A stretch of DNA of 64,000 nucleotides, from NCBI RefSeq assembly GCF_000940805.1, contig NZ_CP007142.1, forward strand, positions 4,068,593 through 4,132,592. The letters run 5' to 3'. Positions 50,162 through 61,762 of this stretch are shown here, one piece after another; within the stretch, counting starts at the first letter, position 1; every line of letters starts with the position of its first letter. The stretch comes from Gynuella sunshinyii YC6258 (GTDB lineage: Bacteria > Pseudomonadota > Gammaproteobacteria > Pseudomonadales > Natronospirillaceae). The notes beneath the pieces were generated by a model. That model was given only the letters and a program-made list of their open reading frames with translations, was not told the DNA's origin and did not search any database. Position numbers and translations under genes: made by a program.

Positions 50162-51190
50162 ATGTCCTTATTACCTGAATGGGCTCCTCAGGATGCAATT
50201 CAATTATCCTGGCCACACCCCAACAGCGCCTGGAAACCATGGCTTAAAACCGCCTGGAAACTTTACGCCACGCTATGTCAGCACATTAGCCAATACCAGA
50301 AGGTACTCATTTCCTGTGACCCCAGTCTCGATATCGAGGAAATCACGGACCTATTGCAAGAACACAATACGAAGCTGGAAAATATTCTGCTGAAAAGTGT
50401 TCCTACGAATGACGTCTGGGCCCGCGATCATGGTCCGATTACAGTTCGCAAAAATGACCAACTCAGAATACTGGACTTCAGCTTTAATGCCTGGGGTGGC
50501 AAATATGCTTACGATAAGGACAACCTGATCAATCGTAATCTGAATGAACAAGGTGCATATGCGGCCGCCCTGGAACAGGTTGCCCTGGTTTTGGAAGGCG
50601 GCAGCATTGAGTATGATGGTCACGGAACACTGATGACTACTTCAAACTGCCTATTGAATCCCAACCGAAATCCAACACTCAGCAAACAACAAATAGCCCA
50701 TCAGCTAACCGACCACTTTGACCTTAAGCAGATCATCTGGCTGGAGAATGGTCACCTGGAAGGTGACGATACCGATGCACATATAGATACACTTGCACGT
50801 TTCGGCCCTGACAATTCGTTAATCTATGTTCAGTGTCTCGATCATGCAGATGTACATTTTGAACCATTACGCAGGATGGAAGACGAGCTTAAACAACTCA
50901 AAGACGCCGACAACCAACCCTATCGCTTGTTCCCGCTACCCATGGCCTCAGCCATTCACGCTGAAAACGGACAACGGCTGCCTGCGACCTATGCTAACTT
51001 CCTGATTACCAACCATCAGGTACTGGTCCCCATATACGGGCAACCAGAAGACCAACAGGCATTGGATGTCATGCGGCAGGCATTCCCCGGCTATGAAATA
51101 GTCGGCGTAAATTGTCAGGTGCTGATTGAACAATATGGCAGTCTTCATTGCATCACCATGCAACTGCCCAAAGGTACGCTTCGCAGTTAA
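50162..51190 (+). CDS. aguA: Agmatine deiminase
   Basis: Converts agmatine to N-carbamoylputrescine in putrescine synthesis. The 342-residue protein has the guanidino-group-modifying fold: DVWARDHGPI (about 83-92), LEGGSIEYDGHGTLMTT, ENGHLEGDDTDAHIDTLARF and the catalytic Cys in GSLHCITMQLPKG near the C-terminus. It is somewhat shorter than the ~365-residue family norm but complete by motif. It is convergent with dinG. Confidence 0.93.
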   Translation: MSLLPEWAPQDAIQLSWPHPNSAWKPWLKTAWKLYATLCQHISQYQKVLISCDPSLDIEEITDLLQEHNTKLENILLKSVPTNDVWARDHGPITVRKNDQLRILDFSFNAWGGKYAYDKDNLINRNLNEQGAYAAALEQVALVLEGGSIEYDGHGTLMTTSNCLLNPNRNPTLSKQQIAHQLTDHFDLKQIIWLENGHLEGDDTDAHIDTLARFGPDNSLIYVQCLDHADVHFEPLRRMEDELKQLKDADNQPYRLFPLPMASAIHAENGQRLPATYANFLITNHQVLVPIYGQPEDQQALDVMRQAFPGYEIVGVNCQVLIEQYGSLHCITMQLPKGTLRS

Positions 51191-51201
51191 GCTCAAACAT
51201 G

Positions 51202-51225
51202 CCAGCTGCCAGTCATGGCAGCTGG
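51202..51225. terminator. Hairpin between convergent aguA and dinG
   Basis: A 10-bp perfect stem (CCAGCTGCCA/TGGCAGCTGG) with a four-base loop lies 12 bases after the aguA stop and 26 before the dinG stop. No strong T run follows, so it is a weak or bidirectional terminator candidate. Confidence 0.55.
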
Positions 51226-51250
51226 GGTATTATCGGCGTCGTATCAAAAA

Positions 51251-53380
51251 TCAGTTCAATTGCAATCTGAACGGAGGCAGTGAGTCCAGCAGCAGTTTGC
51301 CGTATCGCTTTGTCAGCACACGATTATCCAACAGATAGATGTCTCCCTTATCTGCCTCGGTTCTGATCAAACGACCAGAAGCCTGGACCAACTTCAGACA
51401 GGCATCAGGCAGAGTGATTTGCATAAAAGGATTACCACCGCGCTTTTCAATCCACTCGGCCAATGCCGCGTCAATAGGGTCGTCAGGTGTGGCAAAAGGC
51501 AACTTGGCAATAATAACGGTTTCCAGATACTTACCTGGAAGGTCAACACCCTCTGCAAAACTGGCCAGCCCAATCAAACAGGATGGACGATCTTCGTCAA
51601 TTCTTTCTTTATGCCGACGAATCAACTCGGATCTTGAAGCTTTATCTTGAATATGACAAATCTCCAGCATATCAACAGGTAACCTTTCGACCACCTCATT
51701 CATTTGTCTGCGAGACGAGAACAGCACTAAAGAACCCGATTGGCGATGAATCAGTTCTGGCAATAATTCCACGATAGCCCGCGTGTGATTGGCAGGATGA
51801 CTGGCATCCGGACAGTTCGCTGGCACCACAAACCTCGCCACCTCCGCGTATCGAAAAGGACTAGGCACTTTTTCATAAGTGGCCCAATCCGGTAGCCCTG
51901 ACTGCATTCGCAAACGGTCAAATTTATTTGCAGCTGTCAGTGTTGCCGAAGTTACTATTGCCGCAAATGCAGGCTGCCATAACTCACGCTCCAGGGTTCG
52001 GCTTGCGAGTATCGGTGAGGACTGCAATCGAACGTCTTCCTGGTTTCCAACGAAGCGCTGTTCCAACCAACGGGCATAAGGTACGGCCCCTTCGACATCA
52101 TCCATACTAAAGGAACGAAATAATGCAAAATGCGCTTCACAGCGCTGGTGATAATTTCCGACAATGGAAAACCAACGCTCAGCTTCTTCCTTGTTAATTT
52201 CATTATTTTCACCAGCCAGTCCATCTTTTAAAGCTTTGTTGATACGCTCAAAACCAGCCAAAAGAGATGAGAAAATGATTTGTAGGGCGGCGGTGAGATC
52301 TTTAATATGATCCGGAATCTTACCATCTACAAACCGATAGATCGGCACATCATCCTGGCCGGATTTTAACTCTGCAAAGCTGGCAATCTGAACCACTACT
52401 AACCATAAATCCTTTAACCTAGCTTCAGCTTCTGACATGTACTGCTCAGCCTGTCCATAAACTTTGCGTAGACTTTCGGCCTGCACCAGCTCTTTTTCGA
52501 TACGACGCATAGTTTTGCGCCACTGATCCAACCATTGCAGACAACCTTTTATATCCGTTGAAGCTGAAAAATGCCCCAGTGCCTTATCTGCTAAGTGATG
52601 CCCCTCATCAAATACATAAACTGAATCCTGAGGTGCAGGTAGAACCGCGCCGCCGCCCAACGCCAGATCAGCCAGCACGAGGTCGTGGTTTGCGACAACA
52701 ATATCAACATCTTCAATCGCCTGACGAGCCTTAAAATAAGCACAGTTTTTAAACTGTGGACACCTGCGATTACTGCACTCTCTGTGAGTAGCGGTCAAAT
52801 GATGCCAAAGGTTGTCATCAATGCTTTCCGGCCATTCGTCTCGATCCCCTGACCATTCCATGACGGCATATTGTTGCAGCATCTTTTCCATTAGCTGTTG
52901 AGCCTTTTGATCTTCCGTTAACCGGTCTTCAAACAATGGCAAAGTGGCCAGCACACCGGCCTGTGCCTGCATTGCATTCTCCAACTTGGTTAGACACAAA
53001 TACCGCCCTCTCCCTTTTGCGAGACCAAAACTGAACTGCAGTCCGGAATGTTTCAGAATATCAGGCAGATCTTTTTCGATAATCTGATTTTGTAGAGTAA
53101 TTGTCGCGGTCGATATCACCAGAGTTTTATTGAACGCCCGCGCCATTGGTAACGACGCCAGAACGTAGGCAACCGTCTTACCAGTGCCGGTTCCTGCTTC
53201 AACCACTGCAATTCCGGCTTCATTGATGCGCAATTGCTTATCATTGACCTCAATACTGGAGAGAGCACGGGCAACAGTGGCAATCATTAATTTCTGCCCA
53301 TATCGAGGCCTGAGACTCTTGTTTCTCAAAAACTCAGAATAACTTGACTGAATTTCAGCTTTGATTTCGTCCGCCAGCAT
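51251..53380 (-). CDS. dinG: ATP-dependent DNA helicase DinG
   Basis: XPD-like superfamily 2 helicase of 709 residues that unwinds R-loops and DNA structures. The Q/Walker A region is EAGTGTGKTVAYVLASL (about 61-77), the DEAH box is VFDEGHHLAD (about 247), and four Cys (CLTKLENAM, CSNRRCPQFKNC, about 128-210) bind a [4Fe-4S] cluster. Motif VI region QASGRLIRTEADKG is near the C-terminus. Confidence 0.93.
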   Translation of the reverse strand: MLADEIKAEIQSSYSEFLRNKSLRPRYGQKLMIATVARALSSIEVNDKQLRINEAGIAVVEAGTGTGKTVAYVLASLPMARAFNKTLVISTATITLQNQIIEKDLPDILKHSGLQFSFGLAKGRGRYLCLTKLENAMQAQAGVLATLPLFEDRLTEDQKAQQLMEKMLQQYAVMEWSGDRDEWPESIDDNLWHHLTATHRECSNRRCPQFKNCAYFKARQAIEDVDIVVANHDLVLADLALGGGAVLPAPQDSVYVFDEGHHLADKALGHFSASTDIKGCLQWLDQWRKTMRRIEKELVQAESLRKVYGQAEQYMSEAEARLKDLWLVVVQIASFAELKSGQDDVPIYRFVDGKIPDHIKDLTAALQIIFSSLLAGFERINKALKDGLAGENNEINKEEAERWFSIVGNYHQRCEAHFALFRSFSMDDVEGAVPYARWLEQRFVGNQEDVRLQSSPILASRTLERELWQPAFAAIVTSATLTAANKFDRLRMQSGLPDWATYEKVPSPFRYAEVARFVVPANCPDASHPANHTRAIVELLPELIHRQSGSLVLFSSRRQMNEVVERLPVDMLEICHIQDKASRSELIRRHKERIDEDRPSCLIGLASFAEGVDLPGKYLETVIIAKLPFATPDDPIDAALAEWIEKRGGNPFMQITLPDACLKLVQASGRLIRTEADKGDIYLLDNRVLTKRYGKLLLDSLPPFRLQLN

Positions 53381-53417
53381 TTAAAAACCAGAAATTGTTG
53401 GAACGGAAGTAACATGA

Positions 53418-54299
<882 letters not shown>

Positions 54300-54320
54300 T
54301 AAAGCTTTATCAATTTGTCA

Positions 54321-54358
54321 CTTTGAAAGAAAACGCCGATCAGCGTTTTCTTTCAAAG
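54321..54358. terminator. Long bidirectional terminator between kdsA and kdsC
   Basis: Two 16-bp perfectly complementary arms (54321-54336 and 54343-54358) around a six-base loop, with A-rich and T-rich outer ends. It ends kdsA on one strand and kdsC on the other; the kdsC stop codon lies in the loop. Confidence 0.8.
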
Positions 54359-54876
54359 TATTCTGTCGTCGTTAACTGATAAATTTCGTCAAGATCGTAA
54401 TATAAACTCAGAATTCTGTCGGCTACCTCTCTAGCGACTCCTTCTCCGCCTTTCGCCTCAGTTATCCAATCCACCTGAGATTTCACTCTGACGTATGCAT
54501 CAGCTGGCGCTATCGAAAGCCCACATACACGCATCACATTTAGATCCACCATATCATCTCCGACCATCGCCACCTGATGCATGGAGATATTCAGTTGTTG
54601 TGCTATTCCATGGACAGTCGCAAGTTTGTCCTTTGATCCAGGATAAAAATGTTTAATACCTAGATCGCTTATACGACGACTTAGCGGTTCAGATTCTTTG
54701 GCAGATACAATAGCGACAGCAATACCTTTGTCTTGCAGTAGCTTCAAACCAACCCCATCTTTAACGTTAAAGCGCTTTATGCATTCTCCATTTTCAGAGT
54801 AATACAAACTTCCATCTGTTAGCACACCATCAACATCAAAGACCACCAGCTTGATATCCAAATTTGTGTTGTTCAT
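54340..54876 (-). CDS. kdsC: KDO-8-phosphate phosphatase
   Basis: HAD phosphatase of 178 residues hydrolysing KDO-8-phosphate. The nucleophile motif is VVFDVDGVLTDGSLYYS (about residues 11-27), motif II is VAIVSAKES, and MVGDDMVDLNVM (about 112-123) binds magnesium. In many Pseudomonas-type genomes it sits with kdsD/lptC; here it faces kdsA. Four bases separate it from the upstream small HTH gene. Confidence 0.94.
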   Translation of the reverse strand: MNNTNLDIKLVVFDVDGVLTDGSLYYSENGECIKRFNVKDGVGLKLLQDKGIAVAIVSAKESEPLSRRISDLGIKHFYPGSKDKLATVHGIAQQLNISMHQVAMVGDDMVDLNVMRVCGLSIAPADAYVRVKSQVDWITEAKGGEGVAREVADRILSLYYDLDEIYQLTTTEYFERKR

Positions 54877-54879
54877 ATA

Positions 54880-55128
54880 TCAGCCCAGCAAATCAAACTG
54901 CATACTGTCATCTGCTGCTCCAGCATCTAACCAGAATACTGGTTTTGAAAATGTCTGCTCAATCTGCCTGGCCAACTTGTCCGATATCTTTCCCTGCTCT
55001 TCAGAAAGTTTTCTGGACATCATTCCAACATCTACTCCCAAACAGTTAGCCAACTCTTCAACTCCAATCGCGTTTTCGAGCAACAGTGTTTGTATATTTT
55101 CTTTTCGAACCAAGTTTAGATTTATCAT
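54880..55128 (-). CDS. Small XRE-like helix-turn-helix protein (82 aa)
   Basis: An 82-residue protein with an XRE-type HTH: ENAIGVEELANCLGVDVGMMSRKLSEEQGKISDKLARQIEQTF (about residues 18-60), then KPVFWLDAGA. Target unknown. It lies between ppiD and kdsC, and its stop is three bases from the kdsC start, so it may be cotranscribed with kdsC. Confidence 0.75.
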   Translation of the reverse strand: MINLNLVRKENIQTLLLENAIGVEELANCLGVDVGMMSRKLSEEQGKISDKLARQIEQTFSKPVFWLDAGAADDSMQFDLLG

Positions 55129-55143
55129 GTCACATCGTTAAAA

Positions 55144-55163
55144 AAGGCCGCTATAGCGGCCTT
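55144..55163 (-). terminator. Terminator after ppiD
   Basis: A perfect 20-bp palindrome (AAGGCCGCTA/TAGCGGCCTT) lies six bases past the ppiD stop and is followed on the minus strand by a T run (TTTTTTAAC). Confidence 0.8.
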
Positions 55164-55169
55164 AGTTAC

Positions 55170-57044
55170 TTATTTAATTTTCACATCGGCTTCTGCCGTC
55201 TTATCTGCCATCCATCCCTGATATGCACTTTCGCTATAAATTGAATCAAGGAAGTTCCCTACAGAATCTTCGGAGTTATCCTCTTCAGAGCCCTGAACTA
55301 CTGATTCCAATCTAACAACAGCTGTATCACCTGTTCCCAACTCAAGGCTAGCATAGGTGTTACTTTGCTCCTCAGGCTTAGCCATTTCGAATGCTTTATC
55401 AACGATAGGCTTAGATACTTCTGAATTATCGCGGCCAGATTCTGCAACCTCATTCCAGCTTAAATCTGCATTAATACTTGTCAGATCTTTTCCTTCTTTG
55501 AGGGCTGCAACAATCTCTTTTGAACGTGCCGAAGCCAATTCTTTGGATTTTTCTGTAACCACATTCTCAACAACCTGCTCCTTAACGGCCTCCAACGGCT
55601 GATAATCCCCAGCGACAAACTGCTTAAGAGCCATCACAACCAGACTACCATCACTGAGCGAGACAACTTCTGAGTTTTCATTCTGTTTTACAACTTGATC
55701 AGAAAAAGCGGCATCCTGAGCATTTTGTTGGGTAAATATGCCACTCGCGTTAGCGCGTGAAAACAAGCCGGTGTCTTTCACTTCCAGATTGTAAGTTTTA
55801 GCTATTTCATCCAAACCTACAGAAGAAAAAGCAATATTTGAGATTTCTTCTTTCAGGGTTAACAGTTGATCCTGGACTTTCTTATTAACCAGATCAGCTC
55901 TCAGTTTTTCTTTCTCAGAATCAAACGACTCTACACCAGCCGTCTCAATGGAGTCTAATTTAATCAAATGATAACCGAAGTCGGTTTTTACGGGTTCTGT
56001 CACCTGGCCCGCAGCAGCTAGCTGCTCAGCCGCTTTCTCGAACTCCGGCACAAAAACTCCCTTCATCATGACACCTAAAGAGCCTCCGTTTTCAGCACTG
56101 CCGGGGTCTTGAGAATACTCTTTAGCTAAAGCAGCAAAATCTTCACCAGCATCAATACGTTTTTTCAGCGCTTCTGCGAATTCTTTGGCAGACTTACCAT
56201 CAGTATCCATATCGTCAGTGATCAAAATATGAGAAATGTTCTTGCTGACGTTATCTTGCTGAGCTTTGACATACTTCTCATAAGCTTGTTGAAGCTCTTC
56301 ATCCGAAACAGATACGCCGTCCACAACTGATTGTTCGGTTAAAACGACATAATTCACATCAACCTGGTCTTCTGTGACAAACTCTTCTTTATGCTCCTGA
56401 TAATAAAACTCAAGATCCTCATCTGTGTATTTGACTTCTGATTTAAGATCAGCTGCTTTTAATGTTAGATAAGAAAAAGTTCTTTTCTGATTTTCCAACT
56501 CAGATGCTACTTTGACTTCGTTACTCAGGCTAAAGGCAGTATCAGAAATGCCCGCCTTAAGTTGATTTGCCATAATTTGCTGTCTAACCTGAGTCAGATA
56601 TTCTTGCGCGCTAAAACCCGCCTGACCAGCAGCACGCTCAAAAGTGGACTTGTCAAATTTTCCATCCTTCTGAAACCCGGGAATGGAATAGATGGTTTTT
56701 GAAACTTCTTCATCGGACACAGCCAAGCCAGCATCAGTCGCTGCTGTCAGTTCGATTTGCTGCTGCACTAATGACTGCACAACACTGTTACGAATAAAAC
56801 CATTACCAAACAGTGATGTAGCATCTGCGCCGAATTGCTGCTGCAATCTCATCTGCTGCATATTCGTCAATCGTTGTATCTGACTTTCACTGATTTTCAC
56901 ACCATTGACGGTAACAGAAGCTCCATTACTACTACTTATGGATACTATGGACTCTGCTCCCCATAGAACAAAAACTACCACTATTGCACCAACAATGATT
57001 TTACCGAGCATGCCTTTGGCATTACTTCGAAAATACTGCAGCAT
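55170..57044 (-). CDS. ppiD: Periplasmic folding chaperone PpiD
   Basis: Inner-membrane-anchored SurA-like chaperone of about 624 residues, near the SecYEG exit. The N-terminus MLQYFRSNAKGMLGKIIVGAIVVVFVLWG is a short cytoplasmic tail plus a membrane helix; a SurA_N region (about 35-170) follows, and the parvulin domain (about 265-360) has ISHILITDD, AKEYSQDPGSAENGGSLG and VKTDFGYHLIKL. The ATG at 57044 has GGAGG five bases upstream and is preferred to one 36 bases earlier. It is downstream of hupB in the conserved order. Confidence 0.92.
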   Translation of the reverse strand: MLQYFRSNAKGMLGKIIVGAIVVVFVLWGAESIVSISSSNGASVTVNGVKISESQIQRLTNMQQMRLQQQFGADATSLFGNGFIRNSVVQSLVQQQIELTAATDAGLAVSDEEVSKTIYSIPGFQKDGKFDKSTFERAAGQAGFSAQEYLTQVRQQIMANQLKAGISDTAFSLSNEVKVASELENQKRTFSYLTLKAADLKSEVKYTDEDLEFYYQEHKEEFVTEDQVDVNYVVLTEQSVVDGVSVSDEELQQAYEKYVKAQQDNVSKNISHILITDDMDTDGKSAKEFAEALKKRIDAGEDFAALAKEYSQDPGSAENGGSLGVMMKGVFVPEFEKAAEQLAAAGQVTEPVKTDFGYHLIKLDSIETAGVESFDSEKEKLRADLVNKKVQDQLLTLKEEISNIAFSSVGLDEIAKTYNLEVKDTGLFSRANASGIFTQQNAQDAAFSDQVVKQNENSEVVSLSDGSLVVMALKQFVAGDYQPLEAVKEQVVENVVTEKSKELASARSKEIVAALKEGKDLTSINADLSWNEVAESGRDNSEVSKPIVDKAFEMAKPEEQSNTYASLELGTGDTAVVRLESVVQGSEEDNSEDSVGNFLDSIYSESAYQGWMADKTAEADVKIK

Positions 57045-57223
57045 GGATCCTCCAGGCCAAATAAGATTTTGATATTGCAAGAAAAACTTGAGGCGGGCAA
57101 TTATGCATGAACATTTAGTGCAACGCCATTAACCAAATAACAATATTGGCGAAGCTTGCGACATCATTAGGTTAAGTTCTTTATGATTATTTATTTAACC
57201 AGTGTCTAAAATTGATTTCTGAC

Positions 57224-57253
57224 AAAAAAAAGCGTGCTTCATGCACGCTTTTT
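57224..57253 (-). terminator. Terminator after hupB
   Basis: A 7-bp stem AGCGTGC/GCACGCT with a five-base loop, flanked by A8 on one side and T5 on the other, lies 14 bases past the hupB stop. It ends the leftward HU transcript. Confidence 0.85.
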
Positions 57254-57266
57254 AATCATATTTCAA

Positions 57267-57539
57267 TCAGTTAACTGCGTCTTTCAGTGCTTTACCAGCC
57301 TTAAACCCAGGAACTTTTGCTGCCGCAATGTCAATTGGCGCCCCTGTTTGAGGATTACGTCCAGTACGAGCAGCCCTTTCCTTTACCGCGAAAGTACCAA
57401 AACCAACGAGCACCACCTGATCACCATCTTTAAGTGCATTAGTGACAGACTCGATCATCGCATCCAAAGCACGCCCGGCTGCAGCCTTAGGAATATCAGC
57501 ACCAGCGGCAACAGCATCAATTAATTCAGTTTTATTCAC
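57267..57539 (-). CDS. hupB: DNA-binding protein HU-beta
   Basis: Nucleoid protein of 90 residues. [24 protein letters not shown] (about 46-69) is the HU beta-arm signature and the protein ends in the [12 protein letters not shown] typical of HU. The start is a GTG at 57539 ([10 protein letters not shown]), preceded by AAGGGG; an upstream ATG would add a non-family leader. It is located after lon, as in most gammaproteobacteria. Confidence 0.95.
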   Translation of the reverse strand: MNKTELIDAVAAGADIPKAAAGRALDAMIESVTNALKDGDQVVLVGFGTFAVKERAARTGRNPQTGAPIDIAAAKVPGFKAGKALKDAVN

Positions 57540-57770
57540 ACTTTTCCCCTTTAATTTTTTTGGTATTTTTTGAAAGCCCTGGGTCCCCAATATCTTGCTA
57601 TAAGCGAGAATTTTTCCTTCCCATGATTAAGATGAGAAAAAAACTCTTTAAGAAGGAGAAAGTTTACACCATAGCCTTTCTAATAATAATTATATTATTG
57701 TTTTGAATTCCAAGCCGATAAGATACCCGATCTTTATACCAAGCTCAGAATTCAAGTGTCAAGATGCGAC

Positions 57771-60191
57771 TCAATGCGTATTTATGCGCTCAGCTTTATC
57801 AGAAACGGAGGCTTTTTCATTCCTCATTTCCTGTTCAACCTGCTCATCAGTCAAAGCCTGGGGCTTCTCAGCAAGAGCCACTTCCAGAACCTCGTCTATC
57901 CACTTAACCGGTTTAATATCGAGATCTTTTTTAATATTCTCAGGAATTTCCTTTAAATCACGCGCATTCTCTTCCGGTATCAGCACTATTTTAATGCCTC
58001 CTCTATGAGCTGCCAGCAATTTTTCCTTGAGCCCCCCAATAGGAAGAACCTGGCCCCGCAAAGTGATCTCGCCGGTCATAGCCACTTCTGACCTCACCGG
58101 AATTCTGGTAAGAGCAGAAACCAATGCGGTCACCATGCCGATCCCAGCACTCGGACCGTCTTTAGGAGTTGCACCCTCCGGAACATGCACATGGATATCA
58201 AACTTATCAATAAAGTTTGGATACACTCCCAAACTCTGACATCTGCTTTTCACTACGGTCAAAGCAGCCTGGATTGACTCCTGCATGACATCTCCAAGCT
58301 TGCCTGTCCGCGTAATTCTTCCCTTGCCTGTGGTAGCGCTACATTCTAGCGTCAAAAGCTCACCACCCACCGAAGTCCAGGCTAAACCAGTTACCTGGCC
58401 AATCTGATTTTCATCTTCTGCTTTACCGTATTTAAAACGACGAACACCAGAAAAATCTTCCAGATTATCCGTATCGACAGATACCGTCTTACCTGATTTA
58501 TCCATCATATTCGTCTTGACGACCTTCCGGCAAAGTTTGGCGACTTCCCGATCCAACCCCCTAACACCGGCTTCACGAGTGTAATGACGAATCAAATCCA
58601 AAATCACGTCATCTGAGACATCAATCTCATTTTCCTTCAGCCCATTCGCTTCAACCTGCTTTGGCAAAAGGTATTTTTTTGCAATGTTGAGCTTCTCGTC
58701 CTCGGTATAACCTGGAATTCGAATCACTTCCATACGATCCAATAATGGTCCTGGAATGTTCATTGAGTTGGATGTACAAACGAACATCACATCGGAAAGA
58801 TCGTAATCGACCTCGAGATAATGATCGTTAAAGGTATTATTTTGCTCCGGATCCAACACTTCTAACAATGCCGACGCAGGATCTCCGCGATGGTCCATTC
58901 CCATTTTGTCTATTTCATCCAGTAAAAACAGCGGATTTCGAACACCCACCTTAGACAGCTTCTGGAGAATTTTACCTGGCATAGAACCGATATAAGTTCT
59001 GCGATGTCCTCGTATCTCGGACTCATCACGTACACCACCAAGCGCCATTCGTATAAACTTACGATTAGTCGCTCGTGCGATTGATTGCCCTAAAGATGTC
59101 TTACCAACCCCTGGAGGCCCAACAAGACACAAAATAGGGCCCTTAACTTTTTTAACCCTATTCTGGACCGCCAAATACTCCAGGATTCTCTCTTTAACCT
59201 CTTCCAACCCATAGTGATCTTGTTCCAGGATCTCAAAAGCGCCATTCAGGTTATGTTTTAGCTTGCTACGCTTTTTCCAGGGAAGGTTACTCAACCATTC
59301 AATATATCCGCGCACAACAGAAGCTTCTGCAGACATCGGAGACATCATTCTTAATTTATTTAACTCTGCCTGAGCTTTTTCCAGAGCCTCCTTCGACATA
59401 CCTGCGGACTCTATTTTTTTACTCAGCTCATCAAGCTCGTTGCCAGCACCATCTTCAAGATCTCCCAGCTCTTTCTGAATGGCCTTCATTTGCTCATTCA
59501 GATAATACTCCCGCTGGCTCTTTTCCATTTGCTTTTTAACACGACCTCGAATCCTCTTCTCAACCTGAAGCAGATCGATCTCAGACTCCATCACAGCCAT
59601 TAGATGTTCAAGGCGTTCGTGAATACTGGCTATTTCCAAAACATCCTGTTTTTCAGTTATTTTCAGAGACATATGAGCAGCAATTGTATCAGCCAATCGC
59701 CCTGGGTCATCGATACTGGAGAGGGAGGTCAACACCTCCGTAGGAACCTTTTTACTGAGCTGAACATATTTATCAAATTGAGCCATGACAGATCGAATTA
59801 AAACGTCCTGCTCTGTCTCGCTTAATTCTTCCAAAGGCAATAACTCAACAGTTCCAAACATTGACTCATCAGCTGACCTGAGACTGGTCAATCTGGCTCT
59901 TCTCTCTCCCTCGACCAAAACCTTTACGGTTCCGTCAGGCAATTTCAGCAATTGCAAGATAGTAGCAACTGTGCCTATTTCATATATGTCGCCCACTTTC
60001 GGGTCGTCTTCTGATGCATTTTTCTGAGCTACCAGAAACACTCTCTTATCCTGCTTCATTGCCTGATTAAGAGCGTTAATTGATTTTTCTCTGCCCACAA
60101 ACAAAGGGATAACCATATGTGGATACACAACCACATCTCTAAGAGGAAGCAGGGGCAGGCTGATTGGACCCATTGAGTCACTCATCTCCAT
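57771..60191 (-). CDS. lon: ATP-dependent protease Lon
   Basis: Cytoplasmic AAA+ protease of 806 residues. The N-terminal substrate-binding domain covers about 11-205 ([20 protein letters not shown]), Walker A is [12 protein letters not shown] (about 359-370), Walker B is LFLLDEIDK, and the Ser-Lys dyad is in [10 protein letters not shown] (Ser about 682) and [14 protein letters not shown]. The first ATG has AGAGGT seven bases upstream. No clear heat-shock promoter is seen in the gap to clpX. Confidence 0.96.
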   Translation of the reverse strand: MEMSDSMGPISLPLLPLRDVVVYPHMVIPLFVGREKSINALNQAMKQDKRVFLVAQKNASEDDPKVGDIYEIGTVATILQLLKLPDGTVKVLVEGERRARLTSLRSADESMFGTVELLPLEELSETEQDVLIRSVMAQFDKYVQLSKKVPTEVLTSLSSIDDPGRLADTIAAHMSLKITEKQDVLEIASIHERLEHLMAVMESEIDLLQVEKRIRGRVKKQMEKSQREYYLNEQMKAIQKELGDLEDGAGNELDELSKKIESAGMSKEALEKAQAELNKLRMMSPMSAEASVVRGYIEWLSNLPWKKRSKLKHNLNGAFEILEQDHYGLEEVKERILEYLAVQNRVKKVKGPILCLVGPPGVGKTSLGQSIARATNRKFIRMALGGVRDESEIRGHRRTYIGSMPGKILQKLSKVGVRNPLFLLDEIDKMGMDHRGDPASALLEVLDPEQNNTFNDHYLEVDYDLSDVMFVCTSNSMNIPGPLLDRMEVIRIPGYTEDEKLNIAKKYLLPKQVEANGLKENEIDVSDDVILDLIRHYTREAGVRGLDREVAKLCRKVVKTNMMDKSGKTVSVDTDNLEDFSGVRRFKYGKAEDENQIGQVTGLAWTSVGGELLTLECSATTGKGRITRTGKLGDVMQESIQAALTVVKSRCQSLGVYPNFIDKFDIHVHVPEGATPKDGPSAGIGMVTALVSALTRIPVRSEVAMTGEITLRGQVLPIGGLKEKLLAAHRGGIKIVLIPEENARDLKEIPENIKKDLDIKPVKWIDEVLEVALAEKPQALTDEQVEQEMRNEKASVSDKAERINTH

Positions 60192-60284
60192 TCGGAGTAC
60201 CTCTATAAATTAATGCGTTTCTAAAATATTGAGACAAAAGCTACAGAAACAAGAATATTTTAAGAATCAGAAAGGAAAAAAGAT

Positions 60285-60312
60285 GAATAAAAGAGCACCA
60301 GCTCTTTTATTC
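60285..60312 (-). terminator. Terminator at the clpX 3' end
   Basis: Two perfect 12-bp arms (GAATAAAAGAGC/GCTCTTTTATTC) around ACCA overlap the clpX stop codon. It would end the clpPX transcript before lon; a modest T-rich trail follows. Confidence 0.65.
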
Positions 60313-61596
60313 ACTACCATTCGTACCAGACAAAACATGATCTTTGCCTTCGTATATCAATAAAGGCTCAGCTTCACCTTTGATGACTGCTTCATCAATA
60401 ACAACCTTGGAAACGTCGTCTTCCGAAGGAATTTTATACATACTATCGAGCAGAACGTTTTCCATGATGGATCTCAAACCACGAGCACCGGTTTTTCTTT
60501 CCATCGCCTTATGAGCAACCGCCTTTAACGCATTCTCTCTAAACTCAAGCTCGACATCTTCCATCTCAAACAACTTTTGATATTGTTTGACCAGAGAGTT
60601 TTTCGGCTCAGTCAATATCTGTATAAGCGCAGCTTCATCAAGCTCAGTTAACGTAGCAATTACTGGCAAACGACCTATAAACTCCGGGATCAACCCATAT
60701 TTGGTTAAATCCTCCGGTTCTACTTCTGCCAGAGCCTGCCCAATAGACTTGGCATCATCTTTGGCCTTAACCGTTGCGGAGAAGCCTATACCACTTTTTT
60801 CAGAACGGTCACGAATAATTTTATCCAAACCAGCAAAAGCGCCACCACATATAAACAGGATATTGGAAGTATTTACCTGTAGAAACTCCTGCTGAGGATG
60901 TTTACGTCCTCCCTGCGGAGGAACAGACGCCACCGTACCTTCGATGAGCTTCAACAAAGCCTGCTGAACACCTTCTCCCGAAACATCCCGAGTAATCGAG
61001 GGGTTATCAGATTTACGAGAAATCTTATCTATCTCATCGATGTAAACAATCCCGCGCTGCGCTTTTTCAACATCATAGTCACACTTCTGCAGCAGTTTCT
61101 GAATGATGTTTTCAACATCCTCACCAACATACCCTGCTTCCGTCAACGTTGTTGCATCAGCAATAGTAAAAGGAACATTCAACAATCTTGCCAATGTTTC
61201 TGCCAACAGCGTTTTTCCACTTCCCGTTGGACCAATCAGCAAAATATTGCTTTTACTAAGCTCTATATCCGCTCCATGACTTTCACCAAAGCGAAGACGT
61301 TTATAATGATTATAAACAGCAACCGCCAAAACAGTCTTGGCTCGGGCCTGCCCAATAACATACTCGTCCAAGGTTTTTCTAATTTCACCCGGGGTCGGGA
61401 GCTTATCAGATTCTGACTGCTGATTTGTTTCCTGCAATTCTTCACGGATGATGTCGTTACACAAATCAACGCATTCATCACAAATGAATACCGATGGCCC
61501 TGCAATCAGCTTTCTGACTTCATGTTGGCTTTTGCCACAAAACGAACAATATAGCAGCTTACTGTCGTCATTCTTACCTTTGGTATCGTCGCCCAT
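60307..61596 (-). CDS. clpX: ATP-dependent Clp protease ATP-binding subunit ClpX
   Basis: AAA+ unfoldase of 429 residues. An N-terminal zinc-binding domain has YCSFCGKSQ and CDECVDLC (about 15-42), Walker A is [14 protein letters not shown] (about 116-129), Walker B is VYIDEIDKI, the IGF-like ClpP loop is IGFSA, and sensor-2 is TGARGLRSI. The ATG at 61596 has GGAG eight bases upstream; the longer upstream frame is rejected. It follows clpP in the conserved order. Confidence 0.95.
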   Translation of the reverse strand: MGDDTKGKNDDSKLLYCSFCGKSQHEVRKLIAGPSVFICDECVDLCNDIIREELQETNQQSESDKLPTPGEIRKTLDEYVIGQARAKTVLAVAVYNHYKRLRFGESHGADIELSKSNILLIGPTGSGKTLLAETLARLLNVPFTIADATTLTEAGYVGEDVENIIQKLLQKCDYDVEKAQRGIVYIDEIDKISRKSDNPSITRDVSGEGVQQALLKLIEGTVASVPPQGGRKHPQQEFLQVNTSNILFICGGAFAGLDKIIRDRSEKSGIGFSATVKAKDDAKSIGQALAEVEPEDLTKYGLIPEFIGRLPVIATLTELDEAALIQILTEPKNSLVKQYQKLFEMEDVELEFRENALKAVAHKAMERKTGARGLRSIMENVLLDSMYKIPSEDDVSKVVIDEAVIKGEAEPLLIYEGKDHVLSGTNGSE

Positions 61597-61762
61597 CCGA
61601 CTACTCCATTCTATTTTCTCACGAAAGGCTCTTATAAAGATGAAACCAGATGACTTATATTGCAAGTCATAATTCGCGAGAATTTGTTACCTTTTCAAAC
61701 AATAAATGTTTTTAAATTGCAATCGTAACCATTTGATTTTAATGGATTAATTTATACAAACG

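Noticed and set aside
60192-60284. Heat-shock (sigma-32) promoter before lon
   Set aside because: CTTGTTT is present on the coding strand but no CCCCAT-like -10 follows at the right distance, so I do not call it.
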